A stretch of DNA of 64,000 nucleotides from Austropuccinia psidii (Eukaryota; Basidiomycota; Pucciniomycetes; Pucciniales; Sphaerophragmiaceae), in NCBI GenBank assembly GCA_023105745.1, contig JALGQZ010000004.1, positions 66,580,612-66,644,611 of the forward strand, given 5' to 3'. Every line of letters begins with the position of its first letter. The first letter of the stretch is position 1. The translations under genes and the position numbers were made by a program. Shown piece after piece: positions 23,481 through 36,381 of this stretch. Under the pieces are notes generated by a model. That model saw nothing but the letters and a program-made list of their open reading frames with translations. It searched no databases and was not told the DNA's origin.

Positions 23481-24819
23481 ATGCGTTTCGCAATCTCTAC
23501 AATGCTGTTAGCCTTAAGCGCTTCTCAAGCTCTAGCACAAGACCCCGACCATCGTTCCTTACGGACTCATACCAACAAACTGCCTCTAGAGGCCAATAAG
23601 GACTCCTCTATGCCTCACACCCTCTGCTACAATTACTTCAAGGACAAGGATGGCTGTGTCTGGTCAAGCGCAGGCTCCGAAAGGTGTAAACCCAAAACTA
23701 CCTCTAACCCCAATGTAGTACGTTTGAACTCCCACTTAGCCAGATACCTTTGCACAATGAGCCCCTCATATATTGCTTAAGTTTGGCCTCCCAGCCGGCT
23801 TGGCCAAGAAACTATTTAATGCCGCACAAAATCTGTTCGCCACCAGCAAGACTCCGCTTTTTCCGCCCCCTGGCCACGTGAGACCAGGAGGTCCACCTCC
23901 CGACCCTCGCAAGCGTGGCATTTACAAGTCCGTTGAACGTCGATATGATGCCCAACCCGGTGTAGGGGTAATATAACTCTCCTTCTATGTTCACTTGCCG
24001 CTCGCTGATGTCAACTTTTTCTTAAGTTGTTTCCCCTTGAAGGTGGTAATGGGGTAAGGCCAATTACTTGCCTTTGCCATCCCGAAAACTTAATCACATT
24101 ATCTGAGCACCATTAAATTTTAGGTTTGTGGCTACTACGATTCAAACAAGGAAGTTGGTGTTTGCCTTTGGACCGGCACATCCTCCACAGATCGCGATAA
24201 CACCACGATGGGGAAACCGGGGTGGTTGAATAAGTGATTTGTCCTCTTAGATATACATTCATTTCGTAAGGCTGAGTTGAATTCCGGATTTTAGAGCCGA
24301 TACTCGCAACTGCAAAAAACACGTGTAAGTTGTGCGACTCTTTTCAATAGACCAACAAATACTTTTCCTGGCTGAGATTTTTCCCTTCAGTTACCTCAAA
24401 CGCCCGGGAATGAATCAGACACTTTATGTACCCGTTCTAGACGGTAAGTAGCAAAGCATTCAGAATTCCAAAGAGTGAAATTATGTTTTTCTAATAGCCC
24501 TTGATTAGGTTGCGATTTTGGCGCAGATCATCCTAAGGATGGATGTGTTGCTATTGGTTTTACCAAAGCGGTTAGTAGGCTTGTCTTTTTGACGTTTTTC
24601 TTTATAGATGTATTTAGCCTACTTTCTGCCTTAGACCTTCGACAGTCTTAACCCCACTGCGGATGAAATCAAGAACCAAAGGATTGAAATTATGACCTGG
24701 GACTTGTACGTCTCGCTTTCTAGCTGGCATTCCTTTGTATTGCTAATATGCCAATTTCTTGAAATCCCAATTTTAGTGATAATGAGCATGGCGCGAAACC
24801 TGATGATGGCCCAGTTTAA
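23481..24819 (+). CDS. Secreted cysteine-rich protein, eight exons, 263 aa; effector-like candidate
   Basis: The exons I infer are 23481-23717, 23782-23967, 24124-24233, 24295-24324, 24391-24443, 24509-24570, 24635-24705 and 24777-24819. All introns are GT-AG, 64-71 bp except a 60-bp and a 156-bp one, and the joined frame is exactly 792 nt including TAA. The start context is GCCACCATGC. Residues 1-19 form a signal peptide with likely cleavage ALA|QD. The mature part has eight cysteines (49, 59, 69, 143, 155, 184, 207, 218). Three repeated modules can be seen: CYNYFKDKDGCVW, CGYYDSNKEVGVCLW and CDFGADHPKDGCVAI, that is Cys, 9-11 residues, Cys, then V/L. Between them exon 2 adds a proline- and glycine-rich basic stretch. 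The product would be secreted; eight cysteines could make four disulfides. I do not recognise a named family. In a rust this profile fits an apoplastic or effector-type protein, which is inference only. Confidence 0.75.
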
Positions 24820-25904
24820 ACCTGAGAAAAGTCATAGCAACTTACATACCTTATATCCCTTTTAACTCTGCTGTCTATTTGGTTATATCCTGACAAGTTT
24901 GCACCATCTGTCACACCATTCATTATTTTGGAGAATATCAATTGTAATTATCCCTCGAAATTAACTCCTTTTTGTTATGTAACAAGAATTGACCCAAATT
25001 CATACCTGAGAAGTGAAGACACTTGCACTATAATTGCAAAATGAAGAAAATCTACCCTGAGTACATTGGTTAATGCTCTCAGCCGAGCAGCCCTAGGATC
25101 AATACTCATTGCTGAGGAGTATAATTGTAGATTTTAGGCAATAAGACTAAAGTATAATTTCAGTAAGAGAAAGAATTACAGGAAGAAAACGCATGAGAAT
25201 AACATTTACCTCAAAGACAGGACAATAACTTAGAAGAGATCACAATGATATGACCAATAATCTACACTAACTCCCAACTAATAACGGGAGTACAGTCTCA
25301 TGAAGCATATATCCGAACGAGCATATGCGTGGTCCGTGCGCATCCTGATCGTAACTTTTTTTTCATCAGCTTTTTTTTTCTTGTCATTTCCATTTTTTTT
25401 ATTTTTTTTTCATATTTTGCTTTCACGTCATTCCTTATCAGCATCATTTTATTTCACATCGCTCGTTATCAAAATCATTTTATTCCACCTTATAGTGGTG
25501 AACATTTCATTTCTTTCTTTCCATAGTTGATACTTCCTGACTATTTTTATAATCATTTTTTAAAGTGTTTTTTATTTTCTTCCATGATCAATATTTTTCT
25601 AACCATTACAAAACTGAACCATTTTTTACAATAACTTTTTTTCACAATAAAAAATAGCAAAACTGTCTTAATTAACAATACCAAAAAGAAGAATAATTTT
25701 ATAACAATAACAAAAAAATGTTTTTTCAACAACAACAAAAAGAAGAATAATTTGAATTAACAATAAGAAAAAAGTTTTTGTTTTCCTTTTGATTTTATAC
25801 ATGGTATGTTTTTTGAGTTGAAATTTTTCAAATTATGCTTTTTTTTAATTTCTAATTATGTTTTTTTGGTTAAAAGTAGTAATTCAATTTCATCAAAGAG
25901 AAGA
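24820..25904. other. Downstream intergenic and T-rich sequence
   Basis: No gene is recognised. From about 25350 to 25870 the sequence is dominated by T-runs and A-rich stretches; the small hydrophobic frames there are compositional. The last part should be the 5' flank of the Tc1/mariner gene, but I could not find its terminal inverted repeat. Confidence 0.4.
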
Positions 25905-25922
25905 ATGTCACCTTACCTCAAT
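25905..25922 (+). pseudogene. Tc1/mariner transposase, first six codons (part 1)
   Basis: ATG at 25905 begins MSPYLN. The next codon is found 22.8 kb away at 48706, where the frame continues VETRS, a stop, then GMQNAGMSYKVISHHMHIPK. The AAT codon 25920-25922 is repeated at 48703-48705 as the target duplication of the Harbinger element. Confidence 0.7.
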
Positions 25923-26105
25923 AGGGGGTGTCAAAGTTATCAAATCCCACACTCAAAATACCAAGGTTTATTTTTGCTAAATCCCGCATTAACTTTTTGG
26001 GATTTGGGAAATCCCACAACTAAAGAGGTGAGGTATTTTGAGGTACAAAAACCAAGGTTTTTTGCTACCAAATCCCATGTTTTGATACTAAAATCCCACC
26101 TTTAG

Positions 26106-28132
26106 TGTAAGGTTTGACTATGAAACAATAAGTAAAAATTACTAATATTTTACTTATTGTACTATGAATGTCCTTATAATTGAAATAAAGAAGATAAAAA
26201 TGATTATAATAATAAAGAATTATTATAATTATGGCGTAAAAATGATTATATTATTAATAAAATATAATAATATAATTTATATTATAAAATATAATATAAT
26301 AAAATAAATATATTAATATAAAATAATTAATATATTTAAAGGCACTTTATTATTGTTACAAACAAATAATAAAGGCGTAAAAAATTGTTTTTTATTAATA
26401 AAAAACAATTAATAACAATAATATTACCAATATTAAACTTATAAATGAATATAAATACTATTTACATTAATTAAAGAATTATTAAAATAATAATAAAGAG
26501 AAAATTATTATAATAAGAGAAAATAACCTACTTTTAACACTTAATATAATAATTTTGAAATATTTTACGCCAAAAAATATAAATACAACCTTTTCAAATT
26601 GTATTTACAATAAAAAATAAAGAAAATTACTAATGTTCTTGATTTTACGTGGAAATGAGTTTTTTAGAGAGATTTTTAACAAAAACAATTAAATAAATGA
26701 TTTAATCACGTCAAAATAGATGATTACAAAAAGGTGGTCTTTGGTCTTTAATAATATAATGGTTTTATATATAAAGAATAAAGAAATTACCTTTGATTTA
26801 ATTGATTTAATGTTTTTGATACGTCTGAGGGGAAAATAGAGTAAAAAGAGCTCTATTTATAGTAAATACCTCCCTCCTAGAGTCCAACAGACTTCTAGTA
26901 GACGTGTACTGATCATATCCACTGGAATTGATCAATATTTGAAGGTTTGGGGATGATCACATCATGATCAAACCATATTGCATCATTATTACACCATTAT
27001 TTAGAGTTATCACTATAACTCTAAAGTTGATGACATCAGAGGCGTGGAAGAACCCCAAATTTCGTGGATTTTATTAGTTTTAATCATAAACTAATAGTAT
27101 TCACCAATTTTATCACTCATATGACTGTTAAACTTAATTTAAGGTTACAGTAGGTGATCATAACTGCTCAATTTAAGCTAAAACTTTGATCTTTAATAAC
27201 TTTTAAGTTTTACACGCTACAGCAATTCAGAGAGTGAATTCTGATAGCCTGACATAACCTTATTATGCTGCCAAGAGCTTTTCATTACATCATCAAAGCT
27301 CTAATTTTGATGATTTTTCTTGTAACTCATCTTTTCTGTCGAAATTCAATATTTTAAACTTCAAATCATGATTTCAGGGGGTTATACCCTGAATTTAATA
27401 ATAAAAACTTACGTCATTCTTCACGAATGAACTAGTAGAATCCAACTGTGAGCTTTATTTTAAGTTTGGACCACTTTCACAACAAAGTGGTCAACAGCTC
27501 TGTTGATTTTTATCAATATTTCATCATAGGTTTTAAACTTGTTTATAAGTTGTAAAATAAAGTTCATATCTGTGTCCTTACAGTAATTAAGTGGTAACTT
27601 TATTTTTGGTTCATCACTCTATCTTGTATAGTTTAAGAGATATCAGCTGTGATCCTTGAATATATGCGTTGACCAAAAAAGTGCATATATTCAGGTTAAT
27701 TCCTTAAGTATTAACTTTGGAAATTAGCTCATTAATTGTTTTATGTGTAAATGTTCAAGGGGAATCCAATGGTACAATTTATTTTACATGTTGTTTCATT
27801 GGTTCTTGAAATAAATAGGGATTTATGGTTTTTATAAGGTATTATTCCTTATAACTCATTAAATATTGACTTTACAGATATGCCATAAAAATGGTATATG
27901 TGTATTTTACCATGGGGAATCCAATGGTATAATTTATTTCACATTTTGATTCATTGGCTTTTAAGTTAAACCAATTTTTGTACCAATTTATGGTATTTTT
28001 GTATCTTTGAAGTAATTATTTTTAATGTATAATTATTCTAAGTAATTTTAGTATAATTATCTTGAAGGTATAATTATTCTGAGTCTTTCTTGTGACCTTA
28101 TTGGGTATGTGTTCATATCTCAAAGGCTCACA
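26106..28132 (-). repeat. 3' LTR of element C
   Basis: 2027 bp; on the plus strand it runs TGTAAGG...GCTCACA. It pairs with 34194-36218; the two differ by scattered substitutions and tiny indels, a few percent by eye. A TATA box (TATAAATA on the minus strand) lies at 26854-26861. Confidence 0.95.
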
Positions 28133-28150
28133 TTCCCTACCACCAAAAAA
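28133..28150 (-). other. Polypurine tract of element C
   Basis: On the minus strand, a T-run followed by GGTGGTAGGGAA abuts the 3' LTR, as in elements A and E. Confidence 0.7.
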
Positions 28151-28205
28151 GATTGTACCACAATCTGATATGTGTAATTAGGGTATCATCCACTGTCCTA
28201 CCTCT

Positions 28206-31200
28206 TCATTGGTGTCTTTCCTTGTCAAGAATTATTTTAAAACTGCTTGCTGTTGGGTGTATATCCACTAAGTCCTTTTTGAGGGTATCATAAGGAAGTC
28301 TTGGATTCCAACCTTTTTCTAGCATTGCTGGTGTTTTTCCAGTAGAAGAATGGATTGATGTTTTATATGCCAGTTCCAGTGCTGGTATTAGTGTACACCA
28401 ATCATGGGTAAATCCATCAGAATCTTTGAATTCTAGTCCATAAGCACAGAATCTTCTGATCATGTCCTCTAAGGTCTGTATCATTCTTTCTGCTAAACCA
28501 TCAGTTTGAGGATGATAAGCTGTTGAGAATGATAACTTTGTCCCAAACAAGTTATGGAGATTTTTCCATAATGCTGAAGTGAACTTTGGGTCTATGTCAC
28601 TTATAATATTCTGGAATAAGCCTGTATGGCTAATAGCTTTATTCCATATCATTATAGCTGTGTCCATAGCTGTTTCATCTTTGTGACATGGTAAGAACAT
28701 TGGAGTTTTACTGTACCTGTCAACTAACACTAGGCATGCATTATAACTCCTGTCTCCTCCTGGAGGTAATGCTGTTACCCAATCCATATGAACTATTTCC
28801 CATGGGGATTTTGGTTCTTGGATTTGGATCATCATTCCAAATTTCTTTCCTGTGGCTCTGTTAGCTTTTTGGCATCTGTCACAGGTTTGGCAGTACTCTG
28901 CAACATCTTTATTCCAATTTGGCCACCAAGAGCAGGTTTTCACCCTCTCTAGTGTCCTATCTTCTGAGAGATATCCAGATGCAACACTATCATGACACTC
29001 ATGCAAAATAGTGTTTGTCAGTGTGCTATCTGTTAAGGTCATAACACATGTGTGTTTTGTTCTATGGTAGAGGATTCCATCAAGGAGGTGGAATCTTCCT
29101 TCATCATATGCCTTTTTCCATGTTTCATCTAATTTTGATGAAAGTGATGGGTCTTTGCAGTCTTTCATTAGAAGTTGGCTTAAGATATGGCAATTTTTGT
29201 CTATCTTATAGCTTTCTTTAGCTTGGTTAAAGAATTCTGTGCCAATATCTGTAACACATATTCCTTCTATATGGTGTTCTTCCTGTGGTACCCATGCTGG
29301 ATTGTCAGGGGTATTTGCTAGAGCCCATCTGCTAAGACCATCTGCATTTTTATGGATATCACCAGATTTATGAGCAATAGTCATATTTCCTCTGTATTCC
29401 TGGATAGCAATTTGCCATCTCAGCATATGTCTATTTGGAGTCTTCATATTTAATAGTGATTTCACAGCATTACAGTCTGTGATTACATCAAATACTGTGC
29501 CATCCAAATAATAATGCAGTTTTTCTAGAGCCCAAACTAAGCATAAGCATTCCATTTGGCTGGCTCCATACCTTGCTTCTGTTGGCTTTATCTGCCTTGA
29601 AATGAAACAAATTGGTCCTTCCACTGGTTTATCATTGATAATTTGTGTCTGGTGAAGTGCAGCACCTAGTCCTTCTCCACAAGCATCAATGTATAGTTTG
29701 AAGGGTAGTTTCCAATCTGGCATTAGAAGAAATGGGGCATTTGTTGGTGAATTTTCCAATTCTTCATATGCCTTGACCCTTTCTTCAGTCATTTAATAAA
29801 CTGTTTGTTGGTCACATAATTTATATAAGGATTTGGCAATTTTTGAAAAGTCCTTTATATGCTGTCTATAGTAACCAGCAAATCCTAAAAATGATTGCAT
29901 TTCTTTTTTGGTTTGAGGAATTGGCTTAAGTAGTACTGCTGCTAATTTATTTTTGTCTATGCCTAGACTAAGTCCAGATACAACATGTCCTAGTGCTTTT
30001 AATTCACTATATGCAAAATGACACTTTTTCAAGGAAATTTTCATATTCACTTGGACTATTTTCTGTAGTACCCTTTCTAGTCTTTTAAGGTGATTTTCCC
30101 AAGTTTCTGAGCAGACTATAATATCATCAATATAGATAATTAACCATCCTTCTGATAATTCTTCAGGGAATATGGTATTCATCATTCTTTGATAATGGGA
30201 AGGTGCATTTTTTATCCCAAATGGCATCCTTAAGTATTCAAAAATTCCACAATGGACTATTATTCTTAGGGGTTTCTTGGCATTGTCTGTTAAGACATTT
30301 TGATGAAAACCCTTAAGAGCATCCATAGCTGTAATGAACTTAGCTTGTGACAATTGGGTCAATGTCTCATGGATTCTAGGTATTGGATATCTATCTGGAA
30401 TGGTATAGGTGTTCAGGGCTCTGAAGTCTCTTACCATCCTTGATTTTCCATTATTCCAAGCTATAATGACAGGTGTAGTAACTTCTACCTGTTCATTATG
30501 TCCAACTTTTCTTAATACTCCAAGGCCCATTAATTCTTTAATGTGTACTTCTAAGGCTTCTCTAGCCCTTGGACTAGCTGGGTAAGCTGGTCTCCTTAGT
30601 AAGGGTGGGTAAGGCTTTTCCACATTAAGAATTATGTCTACTTCATGCCCAATTATAGCACCTAGTGGCTCTTTGTCAGTTGCAAAGGCATTTTTGTACT
30701 TAAATAAGAGGTCAATTAATTTTTCTTTCATTCTATCTGTTAATTCTTGATTGAATTCTGCCTCTTTAAGTTGTTCAGATATAAAAAGATCTTTTTCTGG
30801 CATCTTTCCTTCATTCTTAATAACTGTAATTTGTTTTTTGTTATTTAAGAAGCCAAACTTCTGTCTCTTATTGTCTCCTATAGTAAAATATCTATCCTTC
30901 TGGTTAGAGATATCTATACCATAGATTGATAAGTAGTCATTTCCCAGGATAAAGTGATTACTGGTACAGTTGTCCATTACCACAAATTCCACTTTAATTC
31001 TGACACATTGTGAAGGGTGAGGAGAAATTAGTGTTAAATCAATTATTCCAAGGGGCTTCATGCTCTCACTTGCACTACTGAATTTGACACCTTGTATTGG
31101 CATAAGTTTTTCTTGCCAGTCTGGGACAATGGTTTGTAAATAACTTTTGCCAACACAGGTGCAATATGCTCCTGTATCTAAGTTAACTTTTCCTTCTTGG

Positions 31201-33488
31201 TTATCAACCATAACAATACTTATACTTGATTTTCCAGCTGTATATCCCATTCCTCTTGCAGGTTTGGTTCTATACATTTTGGCATCTTGCACATTTGTCA
31301 GGTTTGTGTCAGATGTTCCAACTTGTGGTAAATTTGAGTTGACATCTAGTACTTCATAAATTATATCAATGTTATTATTTTCTGCATTAATTATATTGAT
31401 TTCATCACTTTCAGAAGTTTCTGATTCTTCTGTTTCTTTTTCAGAGTCAGATTCCTCCTCTTTGTCATTGTGGTTTTCTGTTTCCACAATTTCATTGATT
31501 TTTGCCTTTTTTAGGCAATTATTGGCTAAGTGTCCAATACATCCACATTTATGGCATTTCCTTTGCTCATTATTATTGGATGTACTGGGTTTGAAGGATT
31601 CTCTTGGTTTATCTTTTTTGATAAATGGTTTATTTGGGCTTTTAATGTCCAATTTCTTCCAAGTCCTGCCAATTTTTGTTCTTGTCACTATGTCTTCCAG
31701 TGCTTTAATGTACTCTTCTGTGGAGCATGGTTCTATAAACCTGCTTCTCAGGGAATGTTCTAGTTCCCCTCCACATTTCTTAAGTATTTTCATGTGCACC
31801 ATTTTCTCTGACATTTCTGGGTACAGTGCACTAAGCCTTTCAACTTGTTTCAAGAACCAAGTTAAAGGTTTATCTTTCTCTGGGTCAAAGAAAGAATTTT
31901 CAAATGTATTTTCTATCTTATACCTCCAGGCATCATTTGCCCACTTGGTGATTATTTCTTGTTTCCACCAAGACCAGGTATTTTTACCATTTGTTTGTCT
32001 TATGCCATAATACCATCTTTTTGCAGATTTCTCAAACAATGAATGTAATCTTGCAGTGATTAATTCATCTGGTATGGCATAGTCTTCTTGTAACATGTCA
32101 ATTGTTTTAATAAATGACATATGGTCATATTCACCTTCTCCTGTGAATGTTGGACATTCTTTCAGCCGAGGTGCTTCCTTCATTAAGACTTGGTTATTTT
32201 CTTGGTGACTCAAGTCTGTTATGAAAGGATTTTTCAATTCCTCTTTTGTTTTAACAGGGCTTCTTATATGAGAAAATGGAGTTGATAACCTTGGCATATT
32301 TAAATTAGCCTCATTCATTTTATCCATTTTTTCAGTAATAAGCCTTATTACACTTTGAATATCATCTTTTAGATGCATTCTTGCTTCATAACTTTTTTCC
32401 ACATGGTCCAAAAGTAATTTTTGGTGTGATGAAGTCTTTTCTTCAAATTTTTCTACAGAAATACTTAATTTGTTTAATTTTTCTGTAAGATTGTCAATAC
32501 TCACATCATAATTGATTGTCAAAGTTTTTTCTTTGATATCACTTATGTATTTGTACAACTCTTGTTGTCCTTGTATTAATTTCTGAGTATTGTCAATTAA
32601 TACTTTTGGTTTATTATTTTCAATCATAAATTTTATGTTATCAATTTCTTTCTTATTTTGTACAACAAGTTTGGCTAAAGATGATAAGCTATTATTTATT
32701 TCTTGGAAAGATAATAAACTATTTTTAATGTCTTTAAGAGGTAAAATACTATTTTTAAGCTCTGTTAAAGTATTTACAACATCAGGAGACAAGGTTATTT
32801 CTTTGGGAAATGGGGTTGTCTCATTCTTTGTTCCTCTTTGTCTTTGAATTCCATCAAAGTTCTGGCCATGTTGAAAACATTGTCCATGGCATCCTGTTGG
32901 ATTTTTGGGATCCTGTAGCTTGGGGAATATGGTTTCCTCCAATTCTTTTTCTTGTTCTTCTTCCCTTCTTGGGGAAGTGGGTTGGCCTGGGGCTTGCTGG
33001 TAGAAGCTACTGGAGCTTCTTCCTTGGTTGCCTCCCTCTTTTTGGCGTGGTAATCCTTGATTTTTTTGATTTGAGGTTTGGATGACAGTGGATTCCATCC
33101 ATTGCAGTATTTCACTATCTCCTCCTCTTTGAGGAACTTTTTCAGGATGTGCCAGGAGTTCATCACTCCTTGGTGTATTTGAGGCAGCATTTCCCAATCT
33201 TTTTCCTTGTACACTGTGTAATACTGCTTGTACTGGCTCATGTAGATGTCTATTTGAGCCCTCTGAATGTGATTTGTACCTATTCGAGTTACTCATACTT
33301 AGCTCCAATTCAGGTTCAGATATCATGGGCATTTCTGGGACTTGCCTTTGGGATAAGGCACTTCCTTGTGTGGATTCTGTTCCACTGGGGATATTGCCCT
33401 TTCTTTTCCCTTTTGAGGGATCAGTTCTACCTCTGAGTCCAGCTCCATCTGATTGGATGGAATATTGGGAACCTCTTCTGGTAGTCAT
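28206..33488 (-). pseudogene. Element C Gag-Pol, interrupted by a stop and truncated in integrase
   Basis: From the ATG at 33488 the frame runs 1231 codons to a TAA at 29793-29795 and resumes in the same frame to 28206. At the stop, element A has a Glu codon ([10 protein letters not shown]). Visible parts in order are an overlapping N-terminal stretch shared with ORF1, coiled coil, capsid-like region, CCHC knuckle ([14 protein letters not shown]), protease ([11 protein letters not shown]), RT (YIDDIIV), RNase H ([13 protein letters not shown]), integrase finger and most of the integrase core (SDIDPKF, where A has [20 protein letters not shown]). After DKERHQ the sequence jumps to the region downstream of pol: about 560 bp present in element A are missing. 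The product would lack the integrase C-terminus and chromodomain. Confidence 0.93.
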
Positions 33489-33715
33489 AATTTAATAAAA
33501 TAAAAAAATAAAAGTATTTTTAGGATAAAAATTCTTTTTATGGCAATTATAAAAGAGGTTCTCACCTTCAGAGTCTTGAATGGTGGGTCCTGGAAAGTCT
33601 AATTTTATTAGCTTTCTTTCTTTTAGTGATAACTGGTGTTGGAGAACTTTGACAAGCTTTTCCACCAATCTCTCAACAGTAGTTTGGTTGTCTTCTGTTG
33701 GGTTATCCTCAAACA
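32795..33715 (-). CDS. Element C ORF1: upstream exon plus overlapping frame
   Basis: Exon 1 is 33715-33566 (minus strand): it follows TTTTTTAG, begins TG, carries [10 protein letters not shown], and ends in phase 1 at a GTGAGA donor. The overlapping ORF1 runs to TAA at 32795 and contains [47 protein letters not shown] and a final PHFPKK. The acceptor at 33478 would enter this frame but meets three stops; an in-phase AATAG acceptor at 33281-33280 would skip them. The Gag-Pol ATG at 33488 lies in the putative intron. Motifs in this frame are shared with ORF1 of D and E more strongly than those of the overlapping Gag-Pol frame. Confidence 0.5.
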
Positions 33716-34175
33716 CTAAAAAAGACAAATAAATATAAGTCTTTTTATAAGAAGTGTTATTTTTTGGTAAGATATGGCAATTTTCCACATAGAAATTGCT
33801 TTAATATCTTTAAAAAATTGAAATGAATAAAAATAACTTTTTTATTGTTTTTTAATATTTTTTATATTTTTTATTTTTATTTTTAAGGAATAAAATAAAA
33901 ATTAATATGATTCTTTATAAAATTAAATTATAATAAAAATTATTTTGAATTTATATAATATCTTTTCTAATCACTAGAGTCACTCAAAGAAAGTTCTTGC
34001 AAGTCTAAGAATGTGAAAAACCACGTGTAAGACAGTAAAATTGCTTTCCAAATGCCTCAATAGCTTTTAAAATCAATAAAATGTAAAATTATTATATAAT
34101 TTTATGATTATAAATATAATTTATTATTGGATAAACCCAATTAGAATCTTTTTTAAAGGTCTTTTAAGTAAATAT

Positions 34176-34191
34176 CACGGCCAGGCCCCCA
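34176..34191 (-). other. Primer binding site of element C
   Basis: On the minus strand this is TGGGGGCCTGGCCGTG, identical to element B, two bases inside the 5' LTR edge. Confidence 0.75.
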
Positions 34192-34193
34192 AA

Positions 34194-36218
34194 TGTAAGG
34201 TTTGACTATGAAACAATAAGTAAAAATTACTAATATTTTACTTATTGTACTATGAATGTCCTTATAATTGAAATAAATAAGATAAAAATGATTATAATAA
34301 TAAAAAATTATTATAATTATGGCGTAAAAATGATTATATTATTAATAAAATAGCATAATAGAATTTATATTATAAAATATAATATAATAAAATAAATATA
34401 TTAATATAAAATAATTAATATATTTAAAGGCACTTTATTATTGTTACAAACAAATAATAAAGGCGTAAAAAATTGTTTTTTATTAATAAAAAACAATTAA
34501 TAACAATAATATTACCAATATGAAAGTTATAAATTAATATAAATACTATTTATATTAATTAAAGAATTATTGAAATAATAATAAAGAGAAAATTATTATA
34601 ATAAGAGAAAATAACCTACTTTTAACACTTAATATAATAATTTTGAAATATTTTACGCCAAAAAATATAAATACAACCTTTTCAAATTGTATTTACATTA
34701 AAAAATAAAGAAAATTACTAATATTCTTGATTTTACGTGGAAATGAGTTTTTTAGAGATATTTTTAACAAAAACAATTAAATAAATGATTTAATCACGTC
34801 AAAATAGATGATTACAGCAAGGGGGTCTTTGGTCTTTAATAATATAATGGTTTTCCATATAAAGAATAAAGAAATTACCTTTGATTTAATTGATTTAATG
34901 TTTTTGATACGTCTGAGGGGAAAATAGAGTAAAAAGAGCTCTATTTATAGTAAATACCTCCCTCCTAGAGTCCAACAGGCTTCCAGTAGACGTGTACTGA
35001 TCATATCAACTGGAATTGATCAATACTTTAAGGTTTGGGGATGATTACATCATGATCAAACCATATTGCATCATTATTACACCATTATTTAGAGTTATCA
35101 CTATAGCTCTAAAGTTGATGACATCAGAGGCTTGGCAGAACCCCAAATTTCGTGGATTTTATTAGTTTTAATCATAAATAATAGTATTCACCAATTTTAT
35201 CACTCACATGACTGTTAAACTTAATTTAAGGTTACAGTAGGTGATCATAACTGCTCAATTTAAGCTCAAACTTTGATCTTTAATAAATTTTAAGTTTTAC
35301 ACGCTACAGCAATTCAGAGAGTGAATTCTGATAGCCTGACATAAACGTATTATTCTGCCAAGAGCTTTTCATTACATAATCAAAACTCTACTTTTGATGA
35401 TTTTTCTTGTAACTCATCTTTTCTGTCGAAATTCAATATTTTAAACTTCAAATCATGATTTCAGGGGGTTAACCCCTGAATTTAATAATAGCAATTACGT
35501 CATTCTTCACGAATGAACTAGTAGAATCCAACTGTGAGCTTTATTTTAAGTTTGGACCACTTTCACAACAAAGTGGTCAACAGCTCTGTTGATTTTTATC
35601 AATATTTCATCATAGGTTTTAACATTGTTTATAAATTGCAAAATAAAGTTCATATCTGTGTTCTTACAGTAATTACGTGGTAGCTTTATTTTTGGTTCAT
35701 CACTCTATCTTGTATAGTTCAAGAGATATCAGCTATGATCCTTGAATATATGCGTTGACCAAAAAAGTGCATATATTCAGGTTAATTCCTTAAGTATTAA
35801 CTTTGAAAATTAGCTCATTAATTGCTTTATGTGTAAATGTTCATGGGGAATCCAATGGTACAATTTATTTCACATGTTGTTTCATTGGGTCTTGAAATAA
35901 ATAGGGATTTATGGTTTTTATAAGGTATTATTCCTTATAACTCATTAAATATTGACTTTACAGATATGCCATAAAAATGGTATATGTGAATTTTACCATG
36001 GGGAATCCAATGGTATAATTTATTTCACATGTTGATTCATTGGTTTTTAAGTTAAACCAATTTTTGTACCAATTTATGGTATTTTTGTATTTTTGAAGTA
36101 ATTATTTGTAATGTATAATTATTCTAAGTAATTTTAGTATAATTATCTTGAAGGTATAATTATTCTGAGTCTTTCTTGTGACCTTATTGGGTATGTGGTC
36201 ATATCTCAAAGGCTCACA
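34194..36218 (-). repeat. 5' LTR of element C
   Basis: 2025 bp, partner of 26106-28132, followed on the plus strand by the TTTAG duplication. The TATA box is conserved at 34942-34949. Confidence 0.95.
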
Positions 36219-36381
36219 TTTAGCTTCACTTAAAGGGACATTTTCACAACACACAACTCAGTAAGGGCATGTTATATTGGATAAAAATCCTCTTCTCTTG
36301 CATAAAATCTGAAGATACTGGCCATTTATTAAGTTATTTGATTTCAAACTGCATTTTCTATACATCGTTTCTCCATTTACC

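Larger units (their letters stand above)
26106..36218 (-). mobile_element. Element C: Ty3/gypsy retrotransposon with internal deletion
   Basis: The element has 2027- and 2025-bp LTRs and a perfect TTTAG duplication at 26101-26105 and 36219-36223. It is in minus orientation and of the same family as element A. It has all signals for mobilisation (LTRs, primer site, purine tract), but its pol has a stop and has lost the end of integrase and the chromodomain. At most it could move with proteins supplied by another copy. Confidence 0.96.

Noticed and set aside
25300..25530. Hydrophobic 76-codon frame resembling a membrane peptide
   Set aside because: It is translated from a T-rich simple-sequence stretch; no promoter, splice or conserved motif supports it.
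31369..32010. 213-codon plus-strand frame in element C and the 221- and 230-codon frames in element D
   Set aside because: They run antisense to conserved gag sequence (capsid and zinc knuckle) and have the Phe/Leu/Ser-rich make-up of a shadow frame.
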